Positions 47,127 to 56,559 are shown, counted from the first letter of the stretch. The stretch: DNA of 64,000 bases from Desulfamplus sp. (GCA_015232555.1 JADFZJ010000016.1:1-64000), one strand, 5' to 3'. Numbers and translations: made by a program. The notes: generated by a model not told the origin, from the letters alone.

Positions 47127-48128
47127 TTATTTCCCTTTGGCTAAAATTGTATTCCACACCCCGTCAGGAGAGAGCGTTTCAATTACAGTGGCACTCTTTC
47201 GTTTGAGCGTATCAAGAACCATGTTCACCTCACTTCTTAAAAGTCCCGAGAGAATCAGCCACTTATGCTCATAAAACTCAGGTATTTCAAGAAGATGCCT
47301 CATAACATCATAATGGATATTGGCAACAACTAAATCAGCAGGCAGTGCCACAAAATCCTCTGCTCTGCCTTGAACTGCTAAAATCTTATCTTCAAGAGAG
47401 TTTAGCCTGATATTGTTATGTGCGGTTTTGACTGCAAGCAGATTAAAATCAACTGCAAGAATTTTTTTGCAGCCAAGCACCGCTGCTGCAATAGCAAGAA
47501 GACCTGTTCCAGTTCCGATATCAAGCATTGTGGAGATTGTCTCTTTATCGGTTTGTGTCGCTTTTTTTTGATTGAGTTGAATAGTATTCTGAGCGTCACA
47601 GGTTGGTTTGTCTCGGTTTTGAATTGGTTTATTGCTATTTAGATTAGATTTATTGGAACAAATATACTCGATATATCCAAGACAATCTTCTGTGGTTGGA
47701 TGGCGTCCTGTTCCAAATACAACACCAGGGTCAAGAAGAATATGCTTCATTTCGGGCTGATTAACAAACGGAATTTTCCATGGCGGCGATATGCAAAGAT
47801 TTCCTGATATGTATGATTCAATTTTCTCTCCATGCCACGCTTCACCCGTCATTTCGTATCTGTCAATCAAGGTGAGTTGTTTATCCTGTTCCACTATTGC
47901 ATCTACAAGCTTATCACACTGATCAGAAAAGAATAAAAATGAGAAACCATCTTCCTCCCAGTTGCCTATAAAATTGCTATTTTTCATAAAGCTGCTATTT
48001 AAAATAGCCTTTTCAGGGCTACCCTCTATATAATATATCCATAAATTTTCGTAAGGGCTTGCAAAATGTTCGTAAGGATTAAGGATATGTTCATATATCT
48101 TTGACGCTTGTTCATAATTGTTTGCCAC
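47127..48128 (-). CDS. prmA: Ribosomal protein L11 methyltransferase
   Basis: 333 residues. An N-terminal L11-binding region is followed by the SAM domain: DPGVVFGTGRHPTTE, LDIGTGTGLLAIAAAVLG, VDFNLLAVKTA and VVANIHYDVM (NxxY-like catalytic motif as NIHY). It trimethylates ribosomal protein L11. A 36-residue Asn/Lys/Gln/Thr-rich insert (about 157-192) separates GTGRHPTTE from the glycine-rich motif. It lies in a minus-strand cluster with nnr downstream and UPF0280 upstream. It could act on another protein, but the family assignment is clear. Confidence 0.9.
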   Translation of the reverse strand: MANNYEQASKIYEHILNPYEHFASPYENLWIYYIEGSPEKAILNSSFMKNSNFIGNWEEDGFSFLFFSDQCDKLVDAIVEQDKQLTLIDRYEMTGEAWHGEKIESYISGNLCISPPWKIPFVNQPEMKHILLDPGVVFGTGRHPTTEDCLGYIEYICSNKSNLNSNKPIQNRDKPTCDAQNTIQLNQKKATQTDKETISTMLDIGTGTGLLAIAAAVLGCKKILAVDFNLLAVKTAHNNIRLNSLEDKILAVQGRAEDFVALPADLVVANIHYDVMRHLLEIPEFYEHKWLILSGLLRSEVNMVLDTLKRKSATVIETLSPDGVWNTILAKGK

Positions 48129-48184
48129 GGATGCCCTCTTGTAAAATGTTGTTTTAACGATGAATAATAGCCAATTGAAAAATT

Positions 48185-48985
48185 TTATGAGACCCTAACA
48201 AGCTCAAGGTCTCCCCATGCCCCAAGTCGTTTTCCCTTGATAATGATGATTCCTTCAACGCCTTCAATACATTTTCCTGCTTCAATTGCCTTTTCTATAT
48301 CAGAATCTTGTTTAACCATATTCCCAATAGCTGTAGCTGCCGCATCAGCAACAGCACATGACTGTGAGATAACTGTAGCTGCATCTGCCTTGCCAAAACT
48401 TATTGAATGTCCAACGGTTCCAGATGATGTACAAAGAGCCATACCGCTATATGTTATGAGTCTATTAATTGTAGCGTTTTTTTCCGAGATTATTTTTTTT
48501 ATACTTGAATCAGCATCAGATTTACGGGGGCTAATACGTGCTCCAATCTTCATGCTTAAAGGCGATTTACCAGCAAATATTGTAAAAACCATAGGAGAGT
48601 TTATTTTAAAAAAAATATCCCCGCCATTTTCAACAATAACTTCTGATGAATACTTCAGAAGCTCTTCTCCTGTACGTTCTGCAATAGCTCCTGCTACTGC
48701 TGCCATTGGACCTACACCTGCTTTTTTACCCGCTTCAATCATGTCTCTAACAATTTGAGGTATTATTGGAATTACTGGTTCTAATGGAGTAAAAGATGTT
48801 ACAAATTCAGGATGAATCGTTGTATAATTTTCCACAAAACCACGTAGTTCCAGAACCTTGTTTTGAGCGATACGGGATAGATCAGACGATGCCTGTATGT
48901 GAAGGTCAGTCTCTTTAACAGTTATTTTAAAGGATACAAGACCTTCTCTATTAGATTTTGATCTGTAATTTCTATTTTCAAACAT
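48185..48985 (-). CDS. UPF0280-family protein (ApbE-like)
   Basis: 266 residues. The conserved core is AGVGPMAAVAGAIAERTGEELL, VIVENGGDIFFK, YSGMALCTSSGTVGHSISFGKADAATVIS and a C-terminal IKGKRLGAWGDLELV. The family resembles ApbE/FMN transferase in fold and is common in methanogens and Desulfobacterota. The function is not established. It starts the minus-strand cluster UPF0280-prmA-nnr, with 56 nt before prmA. Length is normal. Confidence 0.88.
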   Translation of the reverse strand: MFENRNYRSKSNREGLVSFKITVKETDLHIQASSDLSRIAQNKVLELRGFVENYTTIHPEFVTSFTPLEPVIPIIPQIVRDMIEAGKKAGVGPMAAVAGAIAERTGEELLKYSSEVIVENGGDIFFKINSPMVFTIFAGKSPLSMKIGARISPRKSDADSSIKKIISEKNATINRLITYSGMALCTSSGTVGHSISFGKADAATVISQSCAVADAAATAIGNMVKQDSDIEKAIEAGKCIEGVEGIIIIKGKRLGAWGDLELVRVS

Positions 48986-49012
48986 TGGTGTTTTATTTTG
49001 TTTTGGTGAAAA

Positions 49013-49062
49013 ATTTCAATCTAAAAATAATTGGAGCGAAGCTGCTTATGTTCTCATTAAGT
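49013..49062 (-). repeat. Single copy of the 51-bp dispersed repeat
   Basis: On the minus strand it reads TTAATGAGAACATAAGCAGC, then TTCGCTCCAATTATTTTT and AGATTGAAATTT. It closely matches the tandem copies at 13689-13790, including the TTAATGA join between those units. Confidence 0.8.
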
Positions 49063-49200
49063 TGACTGATAAGTGCGTTTTCCCTGCTATATTACTTGAC
49101 TTGAGTTTCAAAATCAACTATTCATGCACGGCATAAAGTAGAATGAGGTTATATTTAATGAATTGCATTCAATTATACATCAGGCTACAAGTAGAGATAA

Positions 49201-49245
49201 TGAATTAATCCATTCCCCGCAGCAATCAGAGGGGAATTAGACACT
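49201..49245. repeat. REP-like palindromic element
   Basis: ATTCCCCGCAGCAATCAGAG followed by GGGAATTAGAC forms a CCCC/GGGG-anchored palindrome. Its reverse complement matches 35541-35582 in the core TGATTGCTG and in both flanks. Confidence 0.65.
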
Positions 49246-49290
49246 AAAAACCACTAAAAAACGATTAAACAAACTAACTAAACGACTAAA

Positions 49291-49317
49291 CCTACCACGG
49301 GAGGCGTGGATTGAAAC
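49291..49317 (+). other. CRISPR-repeat-like hairpin at the kor operon start
   Basis: The last 15 bases before the ATG, GGCGTGGATTGAAAC (49303-49317), match the 3' end typical of type I-C CRISPR repeats. CCACG (49295-49299) and CGTGG (49305-49309) form a stem whose 5-nt loop GGAGG is also the best Shine-Dalgarno. No second repeat or cas gene is nearby. Confidence 0.5.
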
Positions 49318-49584
49318 ATGGCAAGGCTTAAACTTAAGGAACATCTAATCAACAGGGACTGGTGCAAAGGATGCAATATATGTGTCCATTTCTGCCCCAA
49401 GCACGTCCTTGAGCTGGATTCCGAAGAAAAAGTTGTTGCAGTAAGGCCCGAAGATTGCATATGTTGCAGACTTTGTGAACTGAGGTGTCCTGATCTTGCA
49501 ATTGAGGTAATAACAGAGCAATCAGACCACGATGCAACAAGCACGAGTGAAGATGCAGTCAACACAAGTGAACAGGATGATTGA
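49318..49584 (+). CDS. korD: 4Fe-4S ferredoxin subunit of 2-oxoacid oxidoreductase
   Basis: 88 residues with two ferredoxin clusters' worth of cysteines: CKGCNICVHFCPKHVLELD and CICCRLCELRCPDLAIEV. It should pass electrons between the TPP enzyme and free ferredoxin. The C-terminal tail is Ser/Thr/Asp-rich low complexity. It is the first gene of a four-gene operon with the order delta, alpha, beta, gamma. The next start (ATG 49587) is 2 nt past its stop. The Shine-Dalgarno lies in the hairpin described at 49291-49317. Confidence 0.88.
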   Translation: MARLKLKEHLINRDWCKGCNICVHFCPKHVLELDSEEKVVAVRPEDCICCRLCELRCPDLAIEVITEQSDHDATSTSEDAVNTSEQDD

Positions 49585-49586
49585 AA

Positions 49587-50771
49587 ATGACCGATAATAT
49601 CAAGACTGATGAAAATGTTATTAAGACTAATAATATTAAATTTGTTCAGGGAAACGAGGCATGCGTTGAGGGTGCTCTCTATGCAGGTATTAATTTTTTT
49701 GCAGGTTATCCGATTACCCCTTCTACTGAGATTGCAGAGCTTTTATCTAAACGACTCCCAGAAAAAGGGGGCAAATTCATACAAATGGAGGATGAAATTG
49801 CCTCCATGTGTGCTATTATTGGGGCATCGCTAACGGGTCATAAGGTTATGACTGCCACAAGTGGTCCCGGATTTTCTCTAAAACAAGAGGCTCTTGGGTA
49901 TGCTTGTATGGCAGAGATTCCCTGTGTTGTTGTTGATGTTCAACGAGGCGGTCCGTCGACAGGAAACCCAACTCATGTAAGCCAGGGCGATATATATCAG
50001 GCAAGATGGGGAACGCATGGAGATCACGCAATTATTGCACTAACAGCATCCAACCATCAGGATGTTTTTGAAATAACTGTTGATGCCTTTAACCTTGCAG
50101 AAACTTACCGAACTCCTGTTATTCTTCTATTTGATGAGGTAATAGGTCACATGAGGGAAAAACTTGTAATTCCAGAGCAGGGTAAACTTCCTATTGTTGA
50201 TCGTTTAAGAACTTCAGTAAAAAAGGGGGTTGACTACCATCCATATCTGCCAAGAGAAGATGGACGTCTTCCAATGTCAGACTTTGGCGGGGAACACCGT
50301 TACAATGTAACTGGACTTTTCCATGACATGTGGGGTTTTCCATCAAACAATCCAAAGGTTGTGCGTGAACTTCTACACCATCTTATTGATAAGATTGACA
50401 ATAATGCTCACGCAATCACAAGATATAAAGAGCACTATTTAGAAGGTGCGGAATACGTATTGATCTCCTATGGATCATCTGCTCGCTCTGCTATTCACCT
50501 TGCAAAAAACAGGCGTGAACGTGGAGAAAAAGTTGGAGTGCTTGAGTTGCAGTCAATATGGCCATTTCCAGAGGCTCTGGTCAGAGAAAAGTGTGCAAAC
50601 GCAAAGGCTGTGATTGTAGTTGAGATGAATATGGGACAGGTTATGAAAGAGGTAAAAGCGTGTGTGGATAATCCATCTAAGGTATTCCTTGCCAACAGGA
50701 TTGACAACAAGCTGATTACACCAACTAACATTAAGACACTTCTGCGAATGATTCAGGGACGGGGGGTATAA
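49587..50771 (+). CDS. korA: 2-oxoacid (2-oxoglutarate):ferredoxin oxidoreductase, alpha subunit
   Basis: 394 residues from ATG 49587 (an in-frame TTG at 49581 is also possible). Motifs are GYPITPSTEIAELLSKRLPE, QMEDEIASMCAIIGASLTG, TSGPGFSLKQEALGYA and QRGGPSTGNPTHVSQGDI. The C-terminal half holds the transketolase-like domain (YVLISYGSSARSA). With KorB it oxidatively decarboxylates a 2-oxoacid to acyl-CoA or runs in reverse. 2-Oxoglutarate is the best guess from the PSTGxPT motif and gene order. Branched-chain oxoacids cannot be excluded. Confidence 0.9.
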   Translation: MTDNIKTDENVIKTNNIKFVQGNEACVEGALYAGINFFAGYPITPSTEIAELLSKRLPEKGGKFIQMEDEIASMCAIIGASLTGHKVMTATSGPGFSLKQEALGYACMAEIPCVVVDVQRGGPSTGNPTHVSQGDIYQARWGTHGDHAIIALTASNHQDVFEITVDAFNLAETYRTPVILLFDEVIGHMREKLVIPEQGKLPIVDRLRTSVKKGVDYHPYLPREDGRLPMSDFGGEHRYNVTGLFHDMWGFPSNNPKVVRELLHHLIDKIDNNAHAITRYKEHYLEGAEYVLISYGSSARSAIHLAKNRRERGEKVGVLELQSIWPFPEALVREKCANAKAVIVVEMNMGQVMKEVKACVDNPSKVFLANRIDNKLITPTNIKTLLRMIQGRGV

Positions 50772-50774
50772 AAC

Positions 50775-50843
50775 ATGATGAGTCATAGTCATTATTCTAT
50801 AAGGCAGTATAGAGCTTATACAGGGCAGGAGACGGGAGTATAA
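50775..50843 (+). CDS. Possible 22-residue small ORF between korA and korB
   Basis: ATG 50775 opens a 22-codon frame ending at TAA 50841-50843, one base before the korB ATG at 50845. GGGGGG lies about 11 nt upstream. The peptide is His/Tyr/Arg-rich (starts MMSHSHYSIRQYRAY). It could be a coupling leader or chance. I do not recognise it. Confidence 0.3.
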   Translation: MMSHSHYSIRQYRAYTGQETGV

Positions 50844-50844
50844 T

Positions 50845-51708
50845 ATGGCAATAAAAGATTATATAAGACAGCGATATTTTCCCCAGATGTGGTGTCCAGG
50901 ATGCGGACACGGAACTATCCTTAACGCTCTTTTAAGAGCTGTAGATGAGTTAGGACTTGATAAAAATAGTATTGTTATGACCTCTGGTATTGGCTGTTCT
51001 GCTCGTATTTCAGGTTATGTTGATTTTCACTCTCTGCATACACTTCATGGACGGGCATTAGCATTTGCAACTGGTGTAAAGTTAAGCAAGCCAGAACTTA
51101 AACTACTGGTACCTATGGGAGATGGAGATGCCTTAGCAATCGGCGGCAACCATTTTATTCATGCTGCAAGAAGAAACATAGATATTACCGCAATTATTAT
51201 GAATAATAGGATTTATGGTATGACAGGGGGACAATACTCTCCACTTTCAGGACCCGGTAAAAAGGCATCAACAGCACCTTACACAACCATTGACAATCAG
51301 TTTGATGTTGTAAATCTTTCAATTGCCGCTGGAGCATCATTTGTGGCAAGAAGTACAACATATCACGTTTTAGAATGCGTTGATATTCTTAAACGGGCAA
51401 TTCAGCATAAGGGTTTTTCTGTTGTTGAGATTCTTTCCCAGTGTCCCACCCACTATGGCAGAAAGAATAAAGAGGGTGACGCTGTTCAGATGTTAGAGTT
51501 TCAGAAGAAAACAACAGCAAAACTTGGCTCAAAGGCTTTAGAAAACGATCCCACGCTCATTCCAAGAGGTGTTTTTGTAGATATTGATGCACCAGAATAT
51601 TGCGAAGAGTATGATAAGATTATGAAAAGAGCCATGAAGGAGACTTTGCAAAAAGAGCCTCTCAAGAATTTCGGCAATCAAGCCAACCAGACCTGTGACA
51701 TGGCATGA
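50845..51708 (+). CDS. korB: 2-oxoacid (2-oxoglutarate):ferredoxin oxidoreductase, beta subunit
   Basis: 287 residues, the TPP-binding subunit. Visible are MWCPGCGHGTILNALLRAVD, GIGCSARISGYVDFHSLHTLHGR and the TPP/Mg motif GDGDALAIGGNHFIHAARRN. NNRIYGMTGGQYSPLSGPGKK follows. With the alpha subunit it forms the catalytic core. It is preceded by GGGAG 6-7 nt before ATG 50845 and by the small ORF described above. Gamma follows 16 nt later. Confidence 0.92.
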   Translation: MAIKDYIRQRYFPQMWCPGCGHGTILNALLRAVDELGLDKNSIVMTSGIGCSARISGYVDFHSLHTLHGRALAFATGVKLSKPELKLLVPMGDGDALAIGGNHFIHAARRNIDITAIIMNNRIYGMTGGQYSPLSGPGKKASTAPYTTIDNQFDVVNLSIAAGASFVARSTTYHVLECVDILKRAIQHKGFSVVEILSQCPTHYGRKNKEGDAVQMLEFQKKTTAKLGSKALENDPTLIPRGVFVDIDAPEYCEEYDKIMKRAMKETLQKEPLKNFGNQANQTCDMA

Positions 51709-51724
51709 TGAAGAGGGATAAAAA

Positions 51725-52270
51725 ATGAAGAGAACCAGATTTGTTTTTTCAGGCTCAGGAGGTCAGGGGGTTATTACGGCTGCCATAATCCTTGCTGAAG
51801 CTGCTGTAATCTATGAGGGTATGAATGCAACTCAGACCCAAAGCTATGGTGCTGCTGCAAGGGGCGGTGCTACTAAAAGCGATGTTATAATATCAGATCA
51901 GCCAATCTACTATCCTGAAGTAAATCAGGCAAATATTCTTGTATGCCTGACTCAGGAGGCTTATATTAACTACTCCTCAATTATCAGACCCGGCGGACTT
52001 GTTCTTACTGACTCTAAATTTGTAATAACTACTAAAAAAGTTGATGCAAAACAGATTGAAGTGCCAATGTATGATAGTGTGATGGAAAAGATCAAAAAGC
52101 CGATTGTGTTCAATATATGTATGCTTGGTGCACTTCTTGGCATTACCGAGTTTGTAAAGCCAACCTCTGTTATGGAGGTTATAAAATCAAATGTTCCCAA
52201 AGATTTTATTGAGATGAATCAAAATGCGTTTGAACTCGGGATGGAACTTGGTGCTCAATATAACCATTAA
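51725..52270 (+). CDS. korC: 2-oxoacid (2-oxoglutarate):ferredoxin oxidoreductase, gamma subunit
   Basis: 181 residues of the POR/KOR gamma fold: FVFSGSGGQGVITAAIILAEAA at the start, QTQSYGAAARGGATKSDVIISD in the CoA-side segment, and a C-terminal helix. It completes the KorDABC-like complex. Twelve nt later an MFS transporter starts on the same strand, possibly cotranscribed. Length is normal. Confidence 0.92.
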   Translation: MKRTRFVFSGSGGQGVITAAIILAEAAVIYEGMNATQTQSYGAAARGGATKSDVIISDQPIYYPEVNQANILVCLTQEAYINYSSIIRPGGLVLTDSKFVITTKKVDAKQIEVPMYDSVMEKIKKPIVFNICMLGALLGITEFVKPTSVMEVIKSNVPKDFIEMNQNAFELGMELGAQYNH

Positions 52271-52282
52271 GTGTAATTTAAT

Positions 52283-53503
52283 ATGAAATTTTTACTGGGC
52301 ACTCAATACTTTGTCTATTTTGCTGTTCGCGGTATTGTGCTGCCCTTTTTTAATCTCTTCTGCCGCCATCTTGGTTTTTCAGGTTTTCAAATAGGCATTC
52401 TCTCATCTGTTCAAACAGCAGCAGTAGTTATTTTTCCTGTGCTCTGGGCAATGGCGGCAGACAGATTTAATGCTCGTAAATCCATATTTGTGCTATGCAC
52501 CGTCATGGCTTCTGTTTTATGGTCACTTCTTTTTTTCACCGAAAAATTTCTTCCCGTACTATTTATCCTCGCACTTTACTCTGTTTTTTATGCTCCGATT
52601 ATAGCCTTTCTTGAAGCCTTTGCTATGGATATTCTTGGCAGGGAAAAGAAGAAATATGGCAAATCCAGAGTCTGGGGTACTATCTCTTTTATTGTTGTTT
52701 CTCTCATACTCGGAAAGGTGCTATCCTTTTACTCTACATCTATTGTCATCCCCTTGATTTTAGCTGGCATGATAGTTCAGTCTGTTTTTGCCTTCAAAAT
52801 GCCCGATGGAAAACAACAACAGCCTGACCATGAAGTTTTAGTTGCCAAATCATCAAAAGAAAAGACCACAGCACAGTCATGGTCAGATTTTAAGGCATTT
52901 TTTTCACTTCAAACATCTCTTTTTCTTTTTGCTGCCTTTCTTATGTTGGTAAGTCATGGAGCATATTATGGCTTTTTCTCAATTTATCTTGAATCCCTTG
53001 GGTTTGGCACAAGTTTCATTGGGTTTGCATGGGCAGTCGCTTCACTTGGTGAGATTGTTATTATGGTGGGGTCAAATTGGATATTTTCAAAATTTGATCT
53101 CAAAAAGGTACTTGCTCTTTCATGTGGTGCCGCATCGTTACGGTGGCTTCTGCTCTTTACAACTTCGGATTCTGCACCGCTGGATATTTTCGGGTTGGGA
53201 ATCACAGCATCCTCTATGATTCTGTTTTCACAGCTTCTTCATGCTTTTACCTACGGCTCTTTTCATATTGCAAGTATTCTTGCAATTGATAAACTCTCCT
53301 TAAAAGGTACAACCTTTGGTCAGGCTGTAAATAATGCAGTAACTTACGGTGCTGGAATAATGACAGGCTTTTTCTTAAGTGGCATATTTTACGATGATTT
53401 TCAGGAATATATCTTTCTTGCAAGTTCGGTTGTCGCCCTTGTAGGCGGAGTAATTATCATGTATGTCAGGTTTGATAGTAAAGATATTCAGTCTATATTT
53501 TAG
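52283..53503 (+). CDS. MFS transporter (MFS_1-like)
   Basis: 406 residues with about 12 membrane helices. The N-terminus is FLLGTQYFVYFAVRGIVLPFFN, and the helix 2-3 loop is WAMAADRFNARKS. A polar central loop of about 30 residues separates the halves. It resembles the nucleoside/sugar-type MFS_1_like group. The substrate cannot be told. It begins 12 nt after korC, so it may import or export a related organic acid, but that is only positional. Confidence 0.82.
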   Translation: MKFLLGTQYFVYFAVRGIVLPFFNLFCRHLGFSGFQIGILSSVQTAAVVIFPVLWAMAADRFNARKSIFVLCTVMASVLWSLLFFTEKFLPVLFILALYSVFYAPIIAFLEAFAMDILGREKKKYGKSRVWGTISFIVVSLILGKVLSFYSTSIVIPLILAGMIVQSVFAFKMPDGKQQQPDHEVLVAKSSKEKTTAQSWSDFKAFFSLQTSLFLFAAFLMLVSHGAYYGFFSIYLESLGFGTSFIGFAWAVASLGEIVIMVGSNWIFSKFDLKKVLALSCGAASLRWLLLFTTSDSAPLDIFGLGITASSMILFSQLLHAFTYGSFHIASILAIDKLSLKGTTFGQAVNNAVTYGAGIMTGFFLSGIFYDDFQEYIFLASSVVALVGGVIIMYVRFDSKDIQSIF

Positions 53504-53606
53504 TTGAAAAAAAATTTTTAAAGTGTAAAGGTAATTCTAAGCAAAATAATAAAATATAAGCAATTAAAATTAATTTATAAACTTTAGGAGGAAAAGGAGA
53601 AAAATT

Positions 53607-55982
53607 ATGTTCAAAAACATGAAACTCGGCACGAAAATCGCGTTGGGGTTTGGAAGTTTAATTATTATTGCCTTGCTACTCGGAGGAATGGCTGTTGTCA
53701 ACATGAGAACGGTCTCTGTTGAATCCACAAAGCTCGCCAATGAGTATGTTCCAGAAGTTACGATTGCGTCAGAGATAGATAATGCAGCAAGCAGGCTCAT
53801 GTATGCCATGAGAGGCTATGGTTTTAGTGAAGAAGATCATTTTTATAAAGACGCTTTGTCAGAGATAAAAATATTAGACTCTGCCATTGCTAAAGGAGAT
53901 GAGCTTGAGAAAAATGCTGTTCATTTAGAGAAGTTAGATGACCAACTTACTGTTATTAAAACTGCTCGGGATCAATACAAAGAGGCTATGGATTCAACCA
54001 AAGAGTTCATAACCGCCCTGCAATTAGTCAGAACTGCATTAGAGAGCAATGCTGCAACATACATGGAGAATAGCTACAAATTTCTTGAAGCCCAGAATGT
54101 TGCTTTTAAGTTAGATTTAAAAGATAGACAGGAAAAGATAGAGTCTGTAACGCATCTTGTTGAAATTGGCTCTGAAGTTAGAGTAGCAAATTTTAAGGCA
54201 CAGGCACAAAATGATCTTCAGTTGATGCAAAAAGCCATTGATAAACTTGATAGCGTAAAACCTATTATCGAATCACTTAGAAAAATTGTTAAAGGTGAAG
54301 ATGACATTAAACGTATGGATAATACTGTTAATGCTGCGTCAGCATATCAAGATGCCATGAAATCATTTTTGCGTGAATTTAAGAAAGGTGGCTCTGCGGA
54401 CTCTTCTATTCTTGAACAGACAAAAGCTGATATGGATAAAAATGCTGCAATTTATGTAGAGAACTGCAAAGATTTCTTTGATGGGCAGCAGGCAAAATTG
54501 ACCAAAGATATGATAGAACGTAACTTAAAGATTGGTCTAACAAATGATGTAGTTGATTTAGGAAACGATACCCGTATTAAAGCCAACCAGTCTCAGGTTA
54601 AACGCGATCCAAAGATAATGATGGAGGGCGAAAAGAATTTTGCCAAGATTTATGAGAAACTAAAATCACTTCGTGAAATAACACGTAATCAGGTAAACAT
54701 CGATCAGATAACTGCTGTAGAGCAGGCTGGAAAATCTTATCAGCAGGCAATGTTAAAGTTGCTTGATGATTGGACAAAACTTCAAGACATAGGCGTTAAA
54801 CGCACAGCATTTGGCAATGAGCTACTAAAAGCGTGTGCAGAGCTTGCTGAAGCTGGAATGGATCAGACAACAGTTATTGCTAAAGGAGCTATGGAGTCAC
54901 TGAACCGTTCATCAAATATTATGATAATCGGTCTTGTGATTGCTTTAGTGTTTGGCATTTTCCTTGCGTTTTACATTACAGTTAGCATTACCCGCCCAAT
55001 CAGACGGGTTATTGAAGGGTTGACACTTGGAAGTCAGCAGGTTGCCTCTGCTTCTGGTCAAGTATCATCTGCAAGTCAGTCATTGGCAGAAGGTTCATCA
55101 GAGCAGGCAGCATCAATTGAGGAGACATCATCTTCATTAGAGGAGATGTCATCTATGACTAAACAGAACTCTGACAATGCTGCTCAGGCTGATCTTTTGA
55201 TGAAAGATGCAAATTCAGTGGTGGCAAAGGCAAATGAGTCCATGAATCAGTTGACAGCCTCAATGGATGATATTTCCAAAGCAAGCGATGAAACTTCAAA
55301 GATAATCAAAACCATTGATGAGATTGCATTTCAGACAAATCTTCTTGCACTTAATGCTGCTGTTGAGGCTGCAAGGGCTGGGGAGGCAGGTGCAGGATTT
55401 GCAGTTGTCGCAGAAGAGGTGAGAAACCTTGCAATGCGTTCTGCTGAGGCTGCAAAAAATACGGCAAATCTTATTGAAGGCACTGTAACCAAAGTAAGGG
55501 ACGGCTCTGCTCTTGTGAAAAAGACAAGCGAAGCATTTACTCAGGTTGCTGCAAGTTCAAATAAAGTCGGAGAGCTTGTAGGAGAGATTGCTGCTGCATC
55601 AAGAGAGCAGTCAACAGGCATTGAGCAAGTAAATATTGCAGTTTCTGAAATGGATAAAGTTATTCAGCAGAACGCTGCAAATGCAGAAGAGTCAGCAAGT
55701 GCATCAGAAGAGATGAATGCTCAGGCTGAAACCATGAATGACTTTGTAAATGAGCTGGTTGGACTTGTTGAGGGTAATATGGCATCAGCAGGCGGACATA
55801 GGACGAGGAGCATAGCTTCTTATAAAACAAAATCTAAATCTGTGAAGGCACTTGGTCATGCTACTTTATCTCGTTCTAATGCAGGAAAAGCTAAACAACT
55901 TGGAGCACATCCCAAAAAAGGTGAGGTAAGAGCGGATCAAGTTATTCCATTTGATGATGACGATGAGTTTACAAATTTCTAA
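53607..55982 (+). CDS. Methyl-accepting chemotaxis protein with duplicated HBM-type sensor
   Basis: 791 residues. Two membrane helices (about 10-31 and 434-456) enclose a long helical periplasmic sensor of HBM type (about 35-430). Two stretches of the sensor, starting [14 protein letters not shown] (about 150) and [14 protein letters not shown] (about 289), appear homologous, suggesting an internal duplication. The cytoplasmic hairpin tip is [21 protein letters not shown] and [17 protein letters not shown]. Only a partial HAMP is evident after [11 protein letters not shown]. The C-terminus ends DDDDEFTNF, perhaps a CheR/CheB docking tail. It signals to CheA/CheW, which are not in the window. 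GGAGG lies upstream. Confidence 0.93.
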   Translation: MFKNMKLGTKIALGFGSLIIIALLLGGMAVVNMRTVSVESTKLANEYVPEVTIASEIDNAASRLMYAMRGYGFSEEDHFYKDALSEIKILDSAIAKGDELEKNAVHLEKLDDQLTVIKTARDQYKEAMDSTKEFITALQLVRTALESNAATYMENSYKFLEAQNVAFKLDLKDRQEKIESVTHLVEIGSEVRVANFKAQAQNDLQLMQKAIDKLDSVKPIIESLRKIVKGEDDIKRMDNTVNAASAYQDAMKSFLREFKKGGSADSSILEQTKADMDKNAAIYVENCKDFFDGQQAKLTKDMIERNLKIGLTNDVVDLGNDTRIKANQSQVKRDPKIMMEGEKNFAKIYEKLKSLREITRNQVNIDQITAVEQAGKSYQQAMLKLLDDWTKLQDIGVKRTAFGNELLKACAELAEAGMDQTTVIAKGAMESLNRSSNIMIIGLVIALVFGIFLAFYITVSITRPIRRVIEGLTLGSQQVASASGQVSSASQSLAEGSSEQAASIEETSSSLEEMSSMTKQNSDNAAQADLLMKDANSVVAKANESMNQLTASMDDISKASDETSKIIKTIDEIAFQTNLLALNAAVEAARAGEAGAGFAVVAEEVRNLAMRSAEAAKNTANLIEGTVTKVRDGSALVKKTSEAFTQVAASSNKVGELVGEIAAASREQSTGIEQVNIAVSEMDKVIQQNAANAEESASASEEMNAQAETMNDFVNELVGLVEGNMASAGGHRTRSIASYKTKSKSVKALGHATLSRSNAGKAKQLGAHPKKGEVRADQVIPFDDDDEFTNF

Positions 55983-56067
55983 TAACTTTAGCTAATTTCT
56001 CCCTCTATTTGTTGTAATAAGAGGGATAACCTGCCTTAATATTAGTTGCAATGTTAATGGTTCTTAA

Positions 56068-56268
56068 ATGCCCAAAAAAATAAAAGATTTAATAAAAGAA
56101 CTTGAAAATGCTGGATTTATTAATCGTGGTGGAAAGGGAAGTCATAGAAATTTTGTTCATCCATCTGTGATAAAACCAGTAGTTATTTCTGGTCATACTG
56201 GTGATGATGCACATCGTTATCAGGAAAAAGCAGTAAAAATAGCTATAGAGGAGTCCAGCAATGAATGA
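56068..56268 (+). CDS. hicA: HicA-family toxin (mRNA interferase)
   Basis: 66 residues with the dsRBD-like HicA/YcfA core: IKDLIKELENAGFINRGGKGSHRNFVHP, including the catalytic His in GSHRNF. The toxin cleaves mRNA unless bound by HicB. It overlaps the antitoxin gene by 8 nt. A Lys-rich start and small size are typical. It sits between a chemoreceptor and trpB, an accessory insertion in a housekeeping stretch. Confidence 0.88.
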   Translation: MPKKIKDLIKELENAGFINRGGKGSHRNFVHPSVIKPVVISGHTGDDAHRYQEKAVKIAIEESSNE

Positions 56269-56500
56269 AATAGGCTGTTACGTTAAAATAGTAGAGTGGT
56301 CTGAAGAAGATCAATGTTTTGTTGGAAGCTGTCCAGGGCTATTCTATGGTGGGTGTCATGGAAATAATGAAATAGATGTTTTTTCTGAATTGTGCGAGAT
56401 AGTCCGAGAGACCATAGCGTTATATAAACAAGATGGTAAAGCATTACCGCCCAAAACATCTGGTAAAGACTATGCAAATTTAATGCTTAATGTCGCATGA
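56261..56500 (+). CDS. hicB: HicB-family antitoxin
   Basis: 79 residues with the partial RNase-H-like HicB fold: VKIVEWSEEDQCFVGSCPGL, GGCHGNNEIDVFSELCEIVRETIALYKQDGK and PPKTSGKDY. No C-terminal DNA-binding helix-turn-helix or ribbon-helix-helix is visible, so autoregulation may need another factor. It is translationally coupled to hicA. A terminator follows at 56560. Confidence 0.86.
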   Translation: MNEIGCYVKIVEWSEEDQCFVGSCPGLFYGGCHGNNEIDVFSELCEIVRETIALYKQDGKALPPKTSGKDYANLMLNVA

Positions 56501-56559
56501 TGCAGTTTGAGGTTATTGCAATAATTTTTAATACAGATTAAAAGAAGAGTAAAAAGAGA

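Larger units (their letters stand above)
48986..49317. other. 332-nt intergenic region rich in repeats
   Basis: This gap between divergent genes holds one 51-bp repeat copy (about 49013-49062) and a weak promoter-like pair for the kor operon (TTGACT 49096-49101, TATTCA 49119-49124, 17-nt spacer). It also holds a REP-like palindrome (49201-49245), short CTAAAAACCACTAAAAA/ACTAAAC direct repeats (49242-49290) and a CRISPR-repeat-like hairpin at the end. No gene is seen. Confidence 0.55.
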
